Part shown: piece by piece, positions 34,437 through 45,700 of the stretch | Layout: each line of letters starts with the position of its first letter | Position numbering within the stretch: the first letter of the stretch is position 1 | Source: Anaeramoeba ignava | Lineage: Eukaryota > Metamonada > Anaeramoebidae | DNA: 64,000 nucleotides | Assembly (NCBI GenBank): GCA_028826165.1 | Contig: JAPDFW010000087.1 | Location: 248,001-312,000 of the forward strand | Direction: 5' to 3' | Notes under the pieces: generated by a model | Database searches by the model: none | Told to the model about the DNA's origin: nothing | Seen by the model: only the letters and a program-made list of their open reading frames with translations | Made by a program: the position numbers and the translations under genes

Positions 34437-37084
34437 ATGAGTTTTCTATTTGATAATTATTTTTTTGATAATTTTAATGATTATGGAGATCCTTTTGCAG
34501 ATGATACTGAAATCAATTTCCTTTTTGATTCAAATAATTTTGATTTTACAGAAAACTCAGTTTTACCAGAAATTCAACCATTTTCTAAATTTGAGTAAAA
34601 AATTAAATTTATTACTTCAATTTTAATAATAATTTTAATAATAAATTTAATAATAAATTTAATAATAAATTTAATAATAATTTTAATAATAATTTTAATA
34701 ATAATTTTAATAATAATTTTAATAATAATTTTAATAATAAATTTATTTATAATTTTAATAATAATTTTAATAATAATTTTAATAATAAATATAATAATAA
34801 TTTTAATAATAAATTTTAATAATAAATTTAATAATAATTTTAATAATAAATTTAATAATAATTTTAATAATAAATTTTAATAATAAATTTAATAATAATT
34901 TTAATAATAAATTTAATAATAAATTTAATAATAAATTTAATAATAATTTTAATAATAAATTTAATAATAAATTTAATAATAAATTTAATAATAAATTTAA
35001 TAATAAATTTAATAATAATTTTAATAATAAATTTAATAATAAATTTAATAATAAATTTAATAATAATTTTAATAATAATTTTAATAATAATTTTAATAAT
35101 AAATTTAATAATATAAATTTAATAATAATAAATTTAATAATAAATTTAATAATAATTTTAATAATAAATTTAATAACAAATAATTTTTAATAATAAATTT
35201 AATAATAATTTTAATAATAAATATAATAATAATTTTAATAATAAATTTAATAATAAATTTAATAATAAATTTAATAATAAATTTAATAATAAATTTAATA
35301 ATCATTTGAAATTTTTAGATCAAAACAAAATACTCAAAATTTATTAAAATGTAATGAAAAAAAGATACCTTCACAAAGTGTTCATCAACAACAACAACAA
35401 CAAGATAATCAACAAAGTTTTCAATCAATAAAAGCACTTCAATCTAATGAATCAAAAAATGAATCAAATGAATCGAATCAATTAAAAAATGAATTAAATA
35501 ATCAATTAAATAATCAATCAAATAATTTTCAAGCTAAATTACCACGAAGAAACAAAAAAACAAAATCACAAGATTTGCAACTTCCAAATACTCATCTAAA
35601 AAGACAAAGAAAAACAAGCAAAAAAAAAAACAACAAAAAAAAAAGCAAAAAAAATAGTGAAGGAAAACAAAATAAAACAGAAAGACCATATCTATTACAA
35701 TATGCAGGTAAATTTGGCATTCGAAGACTTCAACCTTTTTGGGATTTACTCACAAAACGAATTGAGAAACAAAAGGAATCTGAACTGGCAAATCAAGAAA
35801 CAATGGAAAAAAAGCAAAAAAAACGGACTCGATTTGTAAAATCCAAAGAAGCAGCAAAACACTTCTCAGAGATTGAATGGCATGAAGAGGAGATTGAAAT
35901 GCTCAAGCACTTTGTTGTTCCATTTGGTCGTGACTGGAAAAAACTCTCATCTTTAATGGGGAAATATAAAGAGTCCAACACAAATAAAGATGCTTTATTA
36001 CAGAAAAAGAGTTGATGTTTTTTCAACTGCACTTGGACTTGATGAACGCAATAAAGAACCAAATACTCCAGCTGAAGACGATTTGGATCCCAGCAAAAAC
36101 ATCATGAAAAAAAGAATCCAAGATACAGAAACAATCACAGTTATTCCAAAAAGCAAGTATCGTGATCACGCAATTGATCACAAAAAAAATTCGACAAAAC
36201 AAAATAAAATAGAAAATGACAAGCAGAAATCTCTAAAGGATTTGACACTAAAATTGACAACTAGCAGATCTACATTGCCTCATTCAGTGAGCCTTGAGAA
36301 TATAAGGTTTCTTCTTGGAACTTCAAAACCCCCTGCTTTTCCATCACGCAATTTATCTTTTCCTTTGAGATCGCCACCTTTTGTTGCGCCAAACGAATCC
36401 ATCGAAGCTGCACAGTCTCTTCTTTCAAAAATGCCAAAAATTAATGTAACGGATTTGAAGGAATGGTCGTCTTTTTTTGATAAGGTCTCTTTGCTTGGCC
36501 AAGATGAACCTGACTTAAATCTCCTTGTTTTCTCTCAAAATCCTAGTCTTGATTTTGATCAATTAAAAATTGCCGAACCTCATGTTTTTTATGCTGATTA
36601 TCCTTCAATTTTTGGAGACAATTTCGATTATTCTGAAATGGAAAAAAAAATCGAAGAAATTCGCAATTCAAAAATGGATCCAAAAGAAACCCATTTTGTT
36701 CCTAATTTTGTTGCTGTTTTACTTGCTTTGAATAATGCAATCAATCTTACTTTAAGAGAAGCTTCTAATTTTCCCGAAATAATTTTTCAAACCGTTTTGA
36801 AAAGATCTGAATTCGATCCGGAATTAACTTCTTTAACTGATGAAAGTGTTGGATCTCTTAAACTGTTTTTGGCTTGGCTTGAATTGAGATTGCAAGTTAG
36901 AAATGTTCTTCAAATTCATGCTGAAAAAATTAGTCTTGAACATATTCAAAATAATCAAGAATGTGATGATTTAAATGAAATTTTAGTTAGAATGAGTAAT
37001 TTGTCAAATGAAATGAGTACTTTTAAGAAAATGTTATTGAGGATTGCAACAGAATTATTCATTTCTTATATAACAACAATTTAA
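34437..37084 (+). CDS. SANT/Myb-like nuclear protein, 2 exons, +1 frame break at a G run
   Basis: Exon 1 (34437-34594) is acidic and aromatic (DNYFFDNFNDYGDPFADDTE), activation-domain-like. Exon 2 starts at 35319 after a repeat intron. It continues with Gln/Asn repeats, a basic patch and YLLQYAGKFGIRRLQPFWDL, then a SANT-like fold: IEWHEEEIEMLKHFVVPFGR, then DWKKLSSLM. In the current frame this ends at 36015. The second half of the SANT motif, KSPTQIKMLYYRKRVDVF, lies in the next frame and runs open to 37084. Reading across with one G fewer in the GGGG at 35958-35961 restores a complete SANT helix 3. The remaining ~350 residues are helical (FVAVLLALNNAINLTLREAS) and unfamiliar. Likely a chromatin or transcription factor; exact family unknown. 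The break may be a consensus error or real. Confidence 0.65.
34595..35318 (+). repeat. Intron of SANT gene: AATAATAAATTT array
   Basis: Intron (GTAAAA..TTTTAG) filled with AATAATAAATTT and AATAATTTT units. Confidence 0.9.
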
Positions 37085-37973
37085 ACAAATATAAATTTAA
37101 ACAAATACAAATTTAATTAAATACAAATTTAATTAAAACGGATATAAATAAGATCGAATTGGATTATTTTGATCACAATAAGAATAACAGCAAAGAAAAA
37201 CACTTAAATTTACTTTTAAATTTACTTTCAAATTTACTTTTAAATTTACTTTCAAATTTACTGATCTTTCTTTTCTTCTTTTTTTTTTGATTTAATTTGT
37301 TCCATTTGTTACTTTTTCTTTCTTTCTTTTTTTTTTTAAAATAGACTCATTTCTTTTTGTAATTGGTTTTTTTTTTCTTTTTGAAAATTTAAAAAAAAAA
37401 TGGATAATAAAAATCTTAATGAGTTAAATTTAAATTTTTTATTTTAAAAAGAAAGGTTTTTTTTTTTGCTATAAAAGTTTGGGGTGTATTAAAGAAAAAG
37501 AGATCAGAAGAAGGAAATTTAAAAAAAAACAATTAAAACTTAAAGTTAAAAATTAAAAAAAATTTTTTATTAATTATTTTTATATTTTAAGATTTATTTT
37601 TTATTTTATTTTTAATTTTAATTTTATTTTATTTTTGATAGGTAAATTTGCCTTTTAAATTTTTTATTAACCAATTATACCCCTTAAAAAACAAAAAAAA
37701 ACAAATTAAAAAATTAATTAAAAATGTTTATTTTTTTGATCATTTTAATTTTTTTTATTTAAATTTTTTTTTTTTTTTAAAATAATATTATTCATTTTTT
37801 CTTTCTTTCTTTCTTTAATCTTTTCCTTTTTTCTTTTTTACTTTTTAATTTTCTTTTTTTTTTTTCTTTTACATTTTAATCCCTTTCAAATAAAAATTCT
37901 TTTTTTTTTTTTAAAATAAATAATTTTTCAAAAAACAAAAAACAAAACAAAAAACATACTAATTAAATTTTTA
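37085..37973. promoter_or_regulatory. Intergenic region upstream of paralogue B
   Basis: Contains a TACTTTYAAATT repeat near 37210-37262, a CTATAAAAG box at 37469-37477 that could be TATA-like, and a CCCCTTAAAAAA block at ~37680 also found upstream of paralogue A. The rest is homopolymeric T/C tracts. Promoter role is a guess from position only. Confidence 0.3.
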
Positions 37974-40900
37974 ATGACAGAACAAAAGGATCTTATTTAC
38001 AAATCACCAAGAAATATTTATGAAAAATATATCAACATTTATTTTATAAAACATATTCATCAAGGTGAAAAATTTTATATTTTTGGAAAGGCTCAAAAAA
38101 GTTGGAATAAACACAAAAATAATAAGAAATTTGTTGAAAATTTTATTCGAAAAAATTCCTCAAAATTTCTAAATGAAAAACTAAATGAAAAACTAAATGA
38201 AAAATCAAATGAAAAATCAAATGAAAAATCAAATGAAAAATTAAATGAAAATTTAAATGAAAATTTAAATGAAAATTCAAATGAAAAATTAAATGAAAAT
38301 TCAAATGAAAAATCAAATGAAAATTTAAATGAAAAATCAAATGAAAATCTAAATGAAAATTTAAAATTTTCTCATTTACCCAAATTCAATTCAATCCAAA
38401 TTCAAAAAAAACAAATCCAATGCCAACAACAACAAAATCATCTTCCTCAATTTATTTCCGAGTTTCTTCCAGGATTTGATTTTGAGAATATGCTAAAATC
38501 ACGTAAAAAGGATTTTTATGTTCTTCAAAATGTTGCTAAACAATGGTGTACTTATATTCAATTAAAAAATGAATATTCAAACAATTTAATTCGAACAGCA
38601 AGACATCGTTCAATACTTGCCCAAAGTATTAAACAAGTCGAAGAAAAAGCAAGTGATCTGAAAGTAAAATTATATGGAAGTCGGCATTTATTTTCTTCAT
38701 CTCCAATTAAAGATGAATTTAGTCAAGAAAACGAACAAAATCAAATTAATGAACAAAATCAAATTGATCAAATTAATAAAGAAAATCAAATTAATCAAAT
38801 TAATGAACAAAGTCAAATTAATCAAATTAATCAAATTAATGAAGAAAATCAAATCAATGAAGAAAATCAAGAAAATAATTTAAATGAGGATCAAATTAAT
38901 GAAGAAAATCATTCAAATGAAAATATAAAATGTACATGTAAATTCTGCATTACAAAATTCCTTAATAATATCTTTACAGAATTTAATGATTTCGTATCAT
39001 TGATTCTGACTTCTAAAAAAAGACTCAGAAAAAGAATTTATAGACAAAGAGCACTAGCAAAAAAACATGCGAAAAGAAAAGAGTTACAAGAAAAAGAACA
39101 AAACTCAACCAAGAAAACAAAGACCCAAAAATCACCCAAAATGAAACTAGAAGAAAAACAAGAAAAAAATGAAGAGGAGCATTCTGTTCAATCCGAATCA
39201 TGCAGTTTAGGATGTTGTCACAACAAACCAGAAAATAGACAGACAAAAAATGCACAAATGCAAAACAGACAAAAACAAAAAGATGAATCTGTAAATGAAG
39301 AAAGCAACGAATCAACAAAATGTCGTTGTGGTTGTCGATGCGGTGATAATTTCCAACAACTTTCACATTTACAATCACTAATTCAAAATACGGCTCAAGC
39401 TCTCCAATCACAACAGATGTATTTTTTCCCACAATATCCAATAGCAAACCCTTCTTTTTATCAACCGTTTTTTAATTCTGTTCAAGATCCTGTTACTTTT
39501 CTTTGTTTCAATTTGTGTTATTGGGATGAAGTCGAATACCAATTAATCTCAAAAATGAATTCGGGAAAAGGAACGTTTCCTTTATCAATTGATTTACTAT
39601 CAAACCTAATCTGCGAAATAAAGGATGCTGACTTGATTCCACTTGATTATATTGCCCAGAGATATCAAATTTCTCAAGAGTTTTTAAGCAGCTTGGAATC
39701 ACAAATTGCTCTAAATTTCCCAGTTATTTTGGTTAAGAAAAATAACAAATCGTTGTTTGTCAATATCCATAAAATTATGCAAGGAAATGTTTTGATTGAT
39801 TTGATTAATTTTTGCAATATTTCTTTATCTTCAGAAATTTATCAAGATATCCAAAATCATCTTGAACAAAAATTCCACCAAAAAATCCAAAAACAAGCAT
39901 TTCAAAATGGAAATTATTTGCCAGCTCAAAATTCACATCAATGCAGTCATGCAATGGATTATGAACTAAGATATTTTCTTCAAACAGAAATAATCCAAAG
40001 ACCTTCTTTTCTTTCAAAATTGCCGCCAAATGTGGGGAATTTACTTCAAAATATCAATAATCATTCAAAAAACATGATTCAAAGTGAAAAAAAATCTGAT
40101 TCTTTGGAAGCATATTCTCCTCTCACTTCAATTACTGTGCAAAACTCATTACCCAATCAGTCTATTGCTGTGAAATTAAAGCATCCTGATTTTTTTTATT
40201 GTCATACTTTGGTTCAATATTTGTCTGAAATGAGTTCTCTTTATCCCGAAGAATGTGCAATGATTTCTTTTGGAAATTTGAATACAATTCATGTTGATGG
40301 ATTATCTCCTTTAGGATCAAATTTACGAATTATAGATTTCTTTGAGAATCAAACAAATCCATTTTTCCAAATGCCAACAAGAAACCCTATTTATGAACAA
40401 TCAATGAAATTTGGAAATGCAAATGAATGGATAGAAGGGAATTATTATAATGGAGTAAATAAGGAGAATTATGAGGAGAATTATGGAGAAGTTTCATTGA
40501 ATCAAAATCATTTAAATCAAAATCAATTAAATCAAAATCATTTAAATCAAAATCAATTAAATCAAAATCAATTAAATCAAAATCATTTAAATCAAAATCA
40601 TTTAAATCAAAATCATTTAAATCAAAATCATTTAAATCAAAATCATTTAAATCAAAATCATTTAAATCAAAATCAATTAAATCAACATTTAAATCAAAAT
40701 CAATTAAATCAAAATCAATTGAATCAAAATCAATTAAATCAAAATCAATTAAATCAAAATCAATTAAATCAAAATCATTTGAATCAAAAACAAAAATCCC
40801 CAAATTTTACTCTCACATCAACAGGATACATGCTTCTCAAAAAAACAAATCCTCAACAATTCTACTTTGATGCTTTGGGAAGAAAACATTTACAAACTCC

Positions 40901-41909
40901 AAAATCAATATCAAACACAGTAATTTCAAGAGCAACAAAAAATAAATCACCAACTGCAGAATCATTTGCAAACGATTTATTCGAAATTCTCCAAAATAAC
41001 AACAAACCAATTGTTTCGCTAATTGTGGATAGCGGAAATCCTGAAACAGATCCTGCTTCATTGCTCGCGACAATATATTACGGAAGAATTTGGAGAGATC
41101 TTAATCTTGATATGCTAAATGTTGCTTGTCACACCCCAGACTCAAATAAATACAACTACATCAATGATTTAAGGAAAAATTTCGAAAATCAAATCCATCA
41201 ATTAAAATATCAAACATTTTTTGCAAACCAAAAACTATCTGAATTTTTCCATCAACAAGACCCTTCTCAAAAAAACTTTGATTTGCAAGAAAAAAACATT
41301 TCAGACCAATTATTAAATAAAATTGATGAATTTTGGAAAAATCAAAAATTCAATAACGAAAAAATCAACACAAAAATCAACGAAACAATCAGTGAAAAAA
41401 TTAATCAAGGATTTTATCATGATTATAAATTGATTCAAAGATTCCTATCAGCACCGCTTAGTGTGATTCAAAACGATCCAACTCTTTTAAATCTTCATAA
41501 AGAAATTGCATTTTTATTAAAACATGTTGATCGCAAGTTCCATTTCCTTTCATTTACAAAATGTTTCAGAAATAAATGCGAATTTTGTCAACAAAATGAA
41601 TTCCGTTCAAAAAATATTTCTTCTCTCTTAGAAAAGAATGATTTCCGAGTTTTTTTACCTATAACTTCAGGAAATCATCCTGGTCATTATTGCACCTTTT
41701 TGGAAGCAGCAGAAAAAAAAACTCATCAAGTCACTGATTTTTGTCTTCCTTCACTTTCTCAAAAAGAATACGTTCAACATTTCTTTTGTAGAGCTTTACA
41801 AAGATGTAGATATTTTTCTTTAAATCAAGATGATTTGGAAAGACATGAAAAAGTTTTTCATAAGCCTAATCCTCATAATAAAGATGCTCCTTTCGTTTGT
41901 TGTATGTGA
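37974..41909 (+). CDS. Paralogue B: intact Asn/Gln-rich protein with DDE-transposase-like and C2H2-like segments
   Basis: Single uninterrupted 1311-residue frame, paralogous along its length to the gene at 1253-4956. Order: HMG-box-like N-terminus (PRNIYEKYINIYFIKHIHQG..KAQKSW); Asn-Glu repeats; helical block with KKRLRKRIYRQ; Cys-rich strings (CTCKFC, CRCGCRCG); LCFNLCYWDEVEYQLISKM; ISFGNLNTIHVDGLSPLG; then LNQNQ repeats. Next come LIVDSGNPETDPASLLATIY, GRIWRDLNLDMLNVACH, the KCFRNKCEFC knuckle, LPSLSQ and a final C-x5-C..H-x4-H finger. This order resembles an uncharacterised eukaryotic family with VDGGPDxNP, LD.L and KC....CC motifs that I recall as transposon-like. The usual acidic triad appears eroded (SFGN for S-DD; YINDL for N-IE). 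Probably a domesticated, DNA-binding relative. Function unknown. Confidence 0.75.
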   Translation: MTEQKDLIYKSPRNIYEKYINIYFIKHIHQGEKFYIFGKAQKSWNKHKNNKKFVENFIRKNSSKFLNEKLNEKLNEKSNEKSNEKSNEKLNENLNENLNENSNEKLNENSNEKSNENLNEKSNENLNENLKFSHLPKFNSIQIQKKQIQCQQQQNHLPQFISEFLPGFDFENMLKSRKKDFYVLQNVAKQWCTYIQLKNEYSNNLIRTARHRSILAQSIKQVEEKASDLKVKLYGSRHLFSSSPIKDEFSQENEQNQINEQNQIDQINKENQINQINEQSQINQINQINEENQINEENQENNLNEDQINEENHSNENIKCTCKFCITKFLNNIFTEFNDFVSLILTSKKRLRKRIYRQRALAKKHAKRKELQEKEQNSTKKTKTQKSPKMKLEEKQEKNEEEHSVQSESCSLGCCHNKPENRQTKNAQMQNRQKQKDESVNEESNESTKCRCGCRCGDNFQQLSHLQSLIQNTAQALQSQQMYFFPQYPIANPSFYQPFFNSVQDPVTFLCFNLCYWDEVEYQLISKMNSGKGTFPLSIDLLSNLICEIKDADLIPLDYIAQRYQISQEFLSSLESQIALNFPVILVKKNNKSLFVNIHKIMQGNVLIDLINFCNISLSSEIYQDIQNHLEQKFHQKIQKQAFQNGNYLPAQNSHQCSHAMDYELRYFLQTEIIQRPSFLSKLPPNVGNLLQNINNHSKNMIQSEKKSDSLEAYSPLTSITVQNSLPNQSIAVKLKHPDFFYCHTLVQYLSEMSSLYPEECAMISFGNLNTIHVDGLSPLGSNLRIIDFFENQTNPFFQMPTRNPIYEQSMKFGNANEWIEGNYYNGVNKENYEENYGEVSLNQNHLNQNQLNQNHLNQNQLNQNQLNQNHLNQNHLNQNHLNQNHLNQNHLNQNHLNQNQLNQHLNQNQLNQNQLNQNQLNQNQLNQNQLNQNHLNQKQKSPNFTLTSTGYMLLKKTNPQQFYFDALGRKHLQTPKSISNTVISRATKNKSPTAESFANDLFEILQNNNKPIVSLIVDSGNPETDPASLLATIYYGRIWRDLNLDMLNVACHTPDSNKYNYINDLRKNFENQIHQLKYQTFFANQKLSEFFHQQDPSQKNFDLQEKNISDQLLNKIDEFWKNQKFNNEKINTKINETISEKINQGFYHDYKLIQRFLSAPLSVIQNDPTLLNLHKEIAFLLKHVDRKFHFLSFTKCFRNKCEFCQQNEFRSKNISSLLEKNDFRVFLPITSGNHPGHYCTFLEAAEKKTHQVTDFCLPSLSQKEYVQHFFCRALQRCRYFSLNQDDLERHEKVFHKPNPHNKDAPFVCCM
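40496..40790 (+). repeat. AATCAWTTAAATCA coding repeat in paralogue B
   Basis: Twelve-base units AATCATTTAAATCAA / AATCAATTAAATCAA encode Leu-Asn-Gln-Asn-His/Gln. Frame is intact throughout, unlike the broken tract of paralogue A. Confidence 0.85.
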
Positions 41910-42769
41910 AAATGGGTTGCTTTATTCTTTATATCTTTTTTCCGTTTTTTTTTTTTCTTGCATTGTTTTTTTCCGTTTTTTTTTAGTTGTCTTTTTTTTT
42001 TCTTATTGAAAAATTTTTTCAAAAAAGAAAAAAAAGATCAAGACCAATAAGATAAAATCAAAAAAAAAAATATAATTAATTTCTTTTTTTTTTGAATAAT
42101 CAATTCAATAGGAAAAATAAAATTAATTTATTATTTTATTAAATTTAAAATGAATAAAAAGGAAAATTAAATTATTAAATTTAAAATGAATAAAATTAAA
42201 ATTATATTTGTTCCACTTTTTTTTAAATAATAAAATTAATAGGAAAAATAAAATTAATTTATTAATTTATTAAATTTAAAATGAATAAAATTAAAATTAT
42301 TATTTGTTAATTAAAAAGAATAAAAAGGAAAATTATTTATTCCACTTTTTTTTGAATAATAAAATTAATAGGAAAAAAAAAATAAAATAAATTTATTAAA
42401 TTTAAAATGAAATAAAAAAGGAAAAAAATCGTTTGATCGATCAATTAATTTTAAAATAAATAAAAAAGGAAAAAAGGAAAAAAGGAAAGCAATTATCTAT
42501 TCCACTTTTTTTTGAATAAAAAATAAATTAATTTTAATTTCAATTTATTAATTTTAAAAATAATTAAAAAAAGGAAAAAAAAAACAAAGAATTAAGAAAG
42601 ACACCTTTATTTTTTTTGTAATAAAAGAAGACATCTTTATTTTTTTTTTTGTTTTGTTTGTCTTTTTTTTTTTACTTTTTAAAAAAAATTTTTTTTTCAT
42701 TTTTTTTTTCATTTTTTTTATAAATTTTTGTTTATGATTTTGATATTTTAAAACAAAAATTTTCCTTCA
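41910..42769. repeat. Intergenic region with ~130-150 bp degenerate repeats
   Basis: Between ~42085 and 42560 a block TTCCACTTTTTTTTGAATAA, then AAAATTAATAGGAAAAA, then TTAAATTTAAAATGAATAAA recurs three to four times with drift. T-rich flanks follow up to the ATG at 42770. It probably holds the promoter of the TLDc-FHA-AAA gene. No ORF seen. Confidence 0.6.
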
Positions 42770-45700
42770 ATGATTAATGGAAATGAAAAAGAAAATGAAA
42801 AAGAAAATGAAAAAGGAAAACAAAAAGGAAAAGGAAACGAACAAGAAAAAGGAAAAGAAACACAAAAGCAGACAGAAAATAAAAGTGGAAAAGAACAACA
42901 AAAACAAAAACAAATTGAAATTGAAATTGAAATTGAAATTCCAAAAGAAAAAAAGAAAAAGAAAAAGAAAAAGAAAAAGAAATTGAAAAAGAAAATGCAA
43001 AAGAAAATGAAATTGAAAATGAAAATGAAATTGAAAATGAAAAAGAAAATGAAAAAGAAAATGAAATTGAAAAAGAAATTGAAAAAGAAATGAAAAAGAA
43101 AATGAAAAAGAAAATGAAAAAGAAATTGAAAAAGAAAATGAAATCGAAATTGAAAAACAACCTGAAAAAAGACCAAGAACAAGCAGAATGCAAACTCGAA
43201 GAAAAACAAGAAGTTTGCAAATAAAAAAAAAGAAAACCGTTTTAAATTCAAAAATTCTATCAAATGAATTGTTCAAAAAAATAATTAAATTTTCAAAAGG
43301 AAAAGAAAAACTGAAATTAACAAAAATTAATGAAGGAGAAAAAATTTTTTCAATTAGAGATTTCTATCAAAAATGCAAAGATTATCAAAACATACTGATT
43401 GTGATACAAATAAATGAAAAGCAAATCATAGGGGGATACAGTCGAGTTGGATGGAAAGGATTAGGTGGAATTGAAATTGAAGATAATGGATCTTTTTTGT
43501 TTCTTTTTGAACTTGAAAAAAAACCAAAACCAGAAAATATATTTTATGCCCATCACATTTACGATTCAAAGCAGGCTGGTCCTTTTATAGCAACACAAGA
43601 CAATTCCGTTTATATGGATATTAATCCTTCTTTTGTGAAAACTTCTCCTCTTTTTGGCGGTTATCAATTTAGTCAAGTTGATCTATCTGTTTCTCATTTA
43701 ATCAATAAATACGAAGTTTTTTCTTTGGGTGATTATGCTGATCAACTTATTATTCCTAGATTCAATTCAAATACTTCTGATACTCAAAATATTGTTCTCA
43801 AAAATGATTCTTTTGGTTCGCTACTTTATATTTCAAATGGGATTGAATTAATTAATTTAGTTAAAATGCCTTTTGTTATTGGATATGATGAATCGGTAAA
43901 TTTAGTGCTTCATGATCAAGGAATAAATGAAAAAGTAGTAGAAATTTCAGTAGAATTTGATCAAAATAAAGTAAGAATTGAAATGAATAAATTCAAAATA
44001 ATTAAAGAATAAATTCAAAATAATTAAAGAATAAATTCAAAATAATTAAAAAATAAATTCAAAATAATTAAAAAATAATTAAAAAATAAATTCAAAATAA
44101 ATTCAAAATAATTAGAATAAAACCTTATATGCCAAATTTTTATCAAAAAGAAGAAATGTTTTTGGTATTGGCAAAATGAATGTAAATGAAAAAAAGCAGC
44201 TATACAAAGGATCAGAATTTCTTGTTGAAGGTCTTTTAATACATAGATTTATTTATTTACCAAAAGGTTATTTAAATGATACCATTAAAGAAAATTCAGG
44301 ATATTTCCAACAAAAAGAAAATTTAAATCAAGAAATACCTAATGAACTAGGAGATAAAAATATCTCAATGACTTTTGATAATACCTCAACGAATCTTCAA
44401 AATAGCCAATCGAATATGAAAACTTCAATGAATTTTATAAATAATCCTATGGTTATTACAAAAAAATCAATGGATATCCAAATCAATCAAACGAATAATC
44501 AAAATATTCAAACTATTCAAAATAACCAGAGCAAAACAATTTTTGATCCACAAATAACACAACAAATAATTAATTCAGTTCCTAAAAATTTACAAAATTT
44601 CTTTTATGTTCCTGAGGATATTCAACTCAACCAAAAAAGAACCGAAAATTCACACTTTAAAAATTTACTTGAAGTTGTATTAGAATCAATAAAAGCACAA
44701 ATTGAGCTCCATCAAAATACAGGAGATAATCGAGTCAAAGAAAGCGTTTCAAACTCCAAAATCTTAGCCTTAGTTGGTGAAGGCAGAACAGAAGCACTCC
44801 AAATAGAACTCGCTATGAATTGCGCGAAAATTTTGGATGCAAATTTTTTCCTTTTCGATCCATCAAAATTTGGATTGTATTCATTGCATAAACGAAGAAG
44901 TAAAAACATGACCCATATTGAAAGAGAGATCCAAATATTATCAACACTTCTTCCCGAAACAGATATGAGAAAAATACGTCAAGAACTTATGAAAGTTATA
45001 CCCCTTACACACGAAAACATTCACATTGGAAAAACTGTCAGATTATTAAAGGATATCCACAATCAGTCTCGCAACGAGATGATGATTTTCCCGCGTTCAG
45101 GAAGCGTTGGGAAAATTGTGGCTATTTTGGATGATAAGAAAGATCTTTTTGTTGTCAAACTCGATGACTATGCATCTAAAGGAAGTGATATTGGAGGATT
45201 GTGTCCTCAAAAAGATGGTTTTGTTGTCAGGCTCAATGAAATTGCAGAACCAGAAAACACAAATTCCGTGTTTAGTTATATATCATCAAAAATTGAGGAA
45301 ATGGCCGAGAATTCTATGTCAAGAAAATTGATGATTTTCGTCAGAAATGCTGAAAAATGCATTGATTTCCCACAGAAATATCTGGAAGAGTGGAAGGACT
45401 TTCTTCACAGTTTGGCTCAAAAAAATACCATTTTACTCGGAAGTATTTCATCAACCTCTCTTTTTGAGGAATTTTCTCATAATGATTTTTCTCAAAACAC
45501 AAAGAACACACAAAACCAAGACACAAACAATAAACTTTTGGGAAATCAAGCGAAAATTATTCAACAGCCATCAAATACAAGTGAAAAACTATCCAAAAAC
45601 TTATCAAAACAAATGGATCTTGATCCGCGCAATCCGGAGTATAAAAGCCAGAGCAAAATAATTGTTTCTTCAATGTCAGATCTTGAATCCATCGAGGCAA

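Noticed and set aside
37469-37477. TATA box (CTATAAAAG) as a firm promoter call
   Set aside because: Any TATA-like string is expected often in >85% AT sequence; it lies ~500 bases from the start codon and has no other support.
1253-41909. Paralogues as an active DNA transposon
   Set aside because: No terminal inverted repeats or target-site duplications seen around either gene, and the expected catalytic acidic residues are not conserved in either copy.
42748-43276. Minus-strand Phe/Ser-rich frames resembling membrane proteins
   Set aside because: Antisense shadows of the Lys/Glu-rich coding repeat of the TLDc-FHA-AAA gene.
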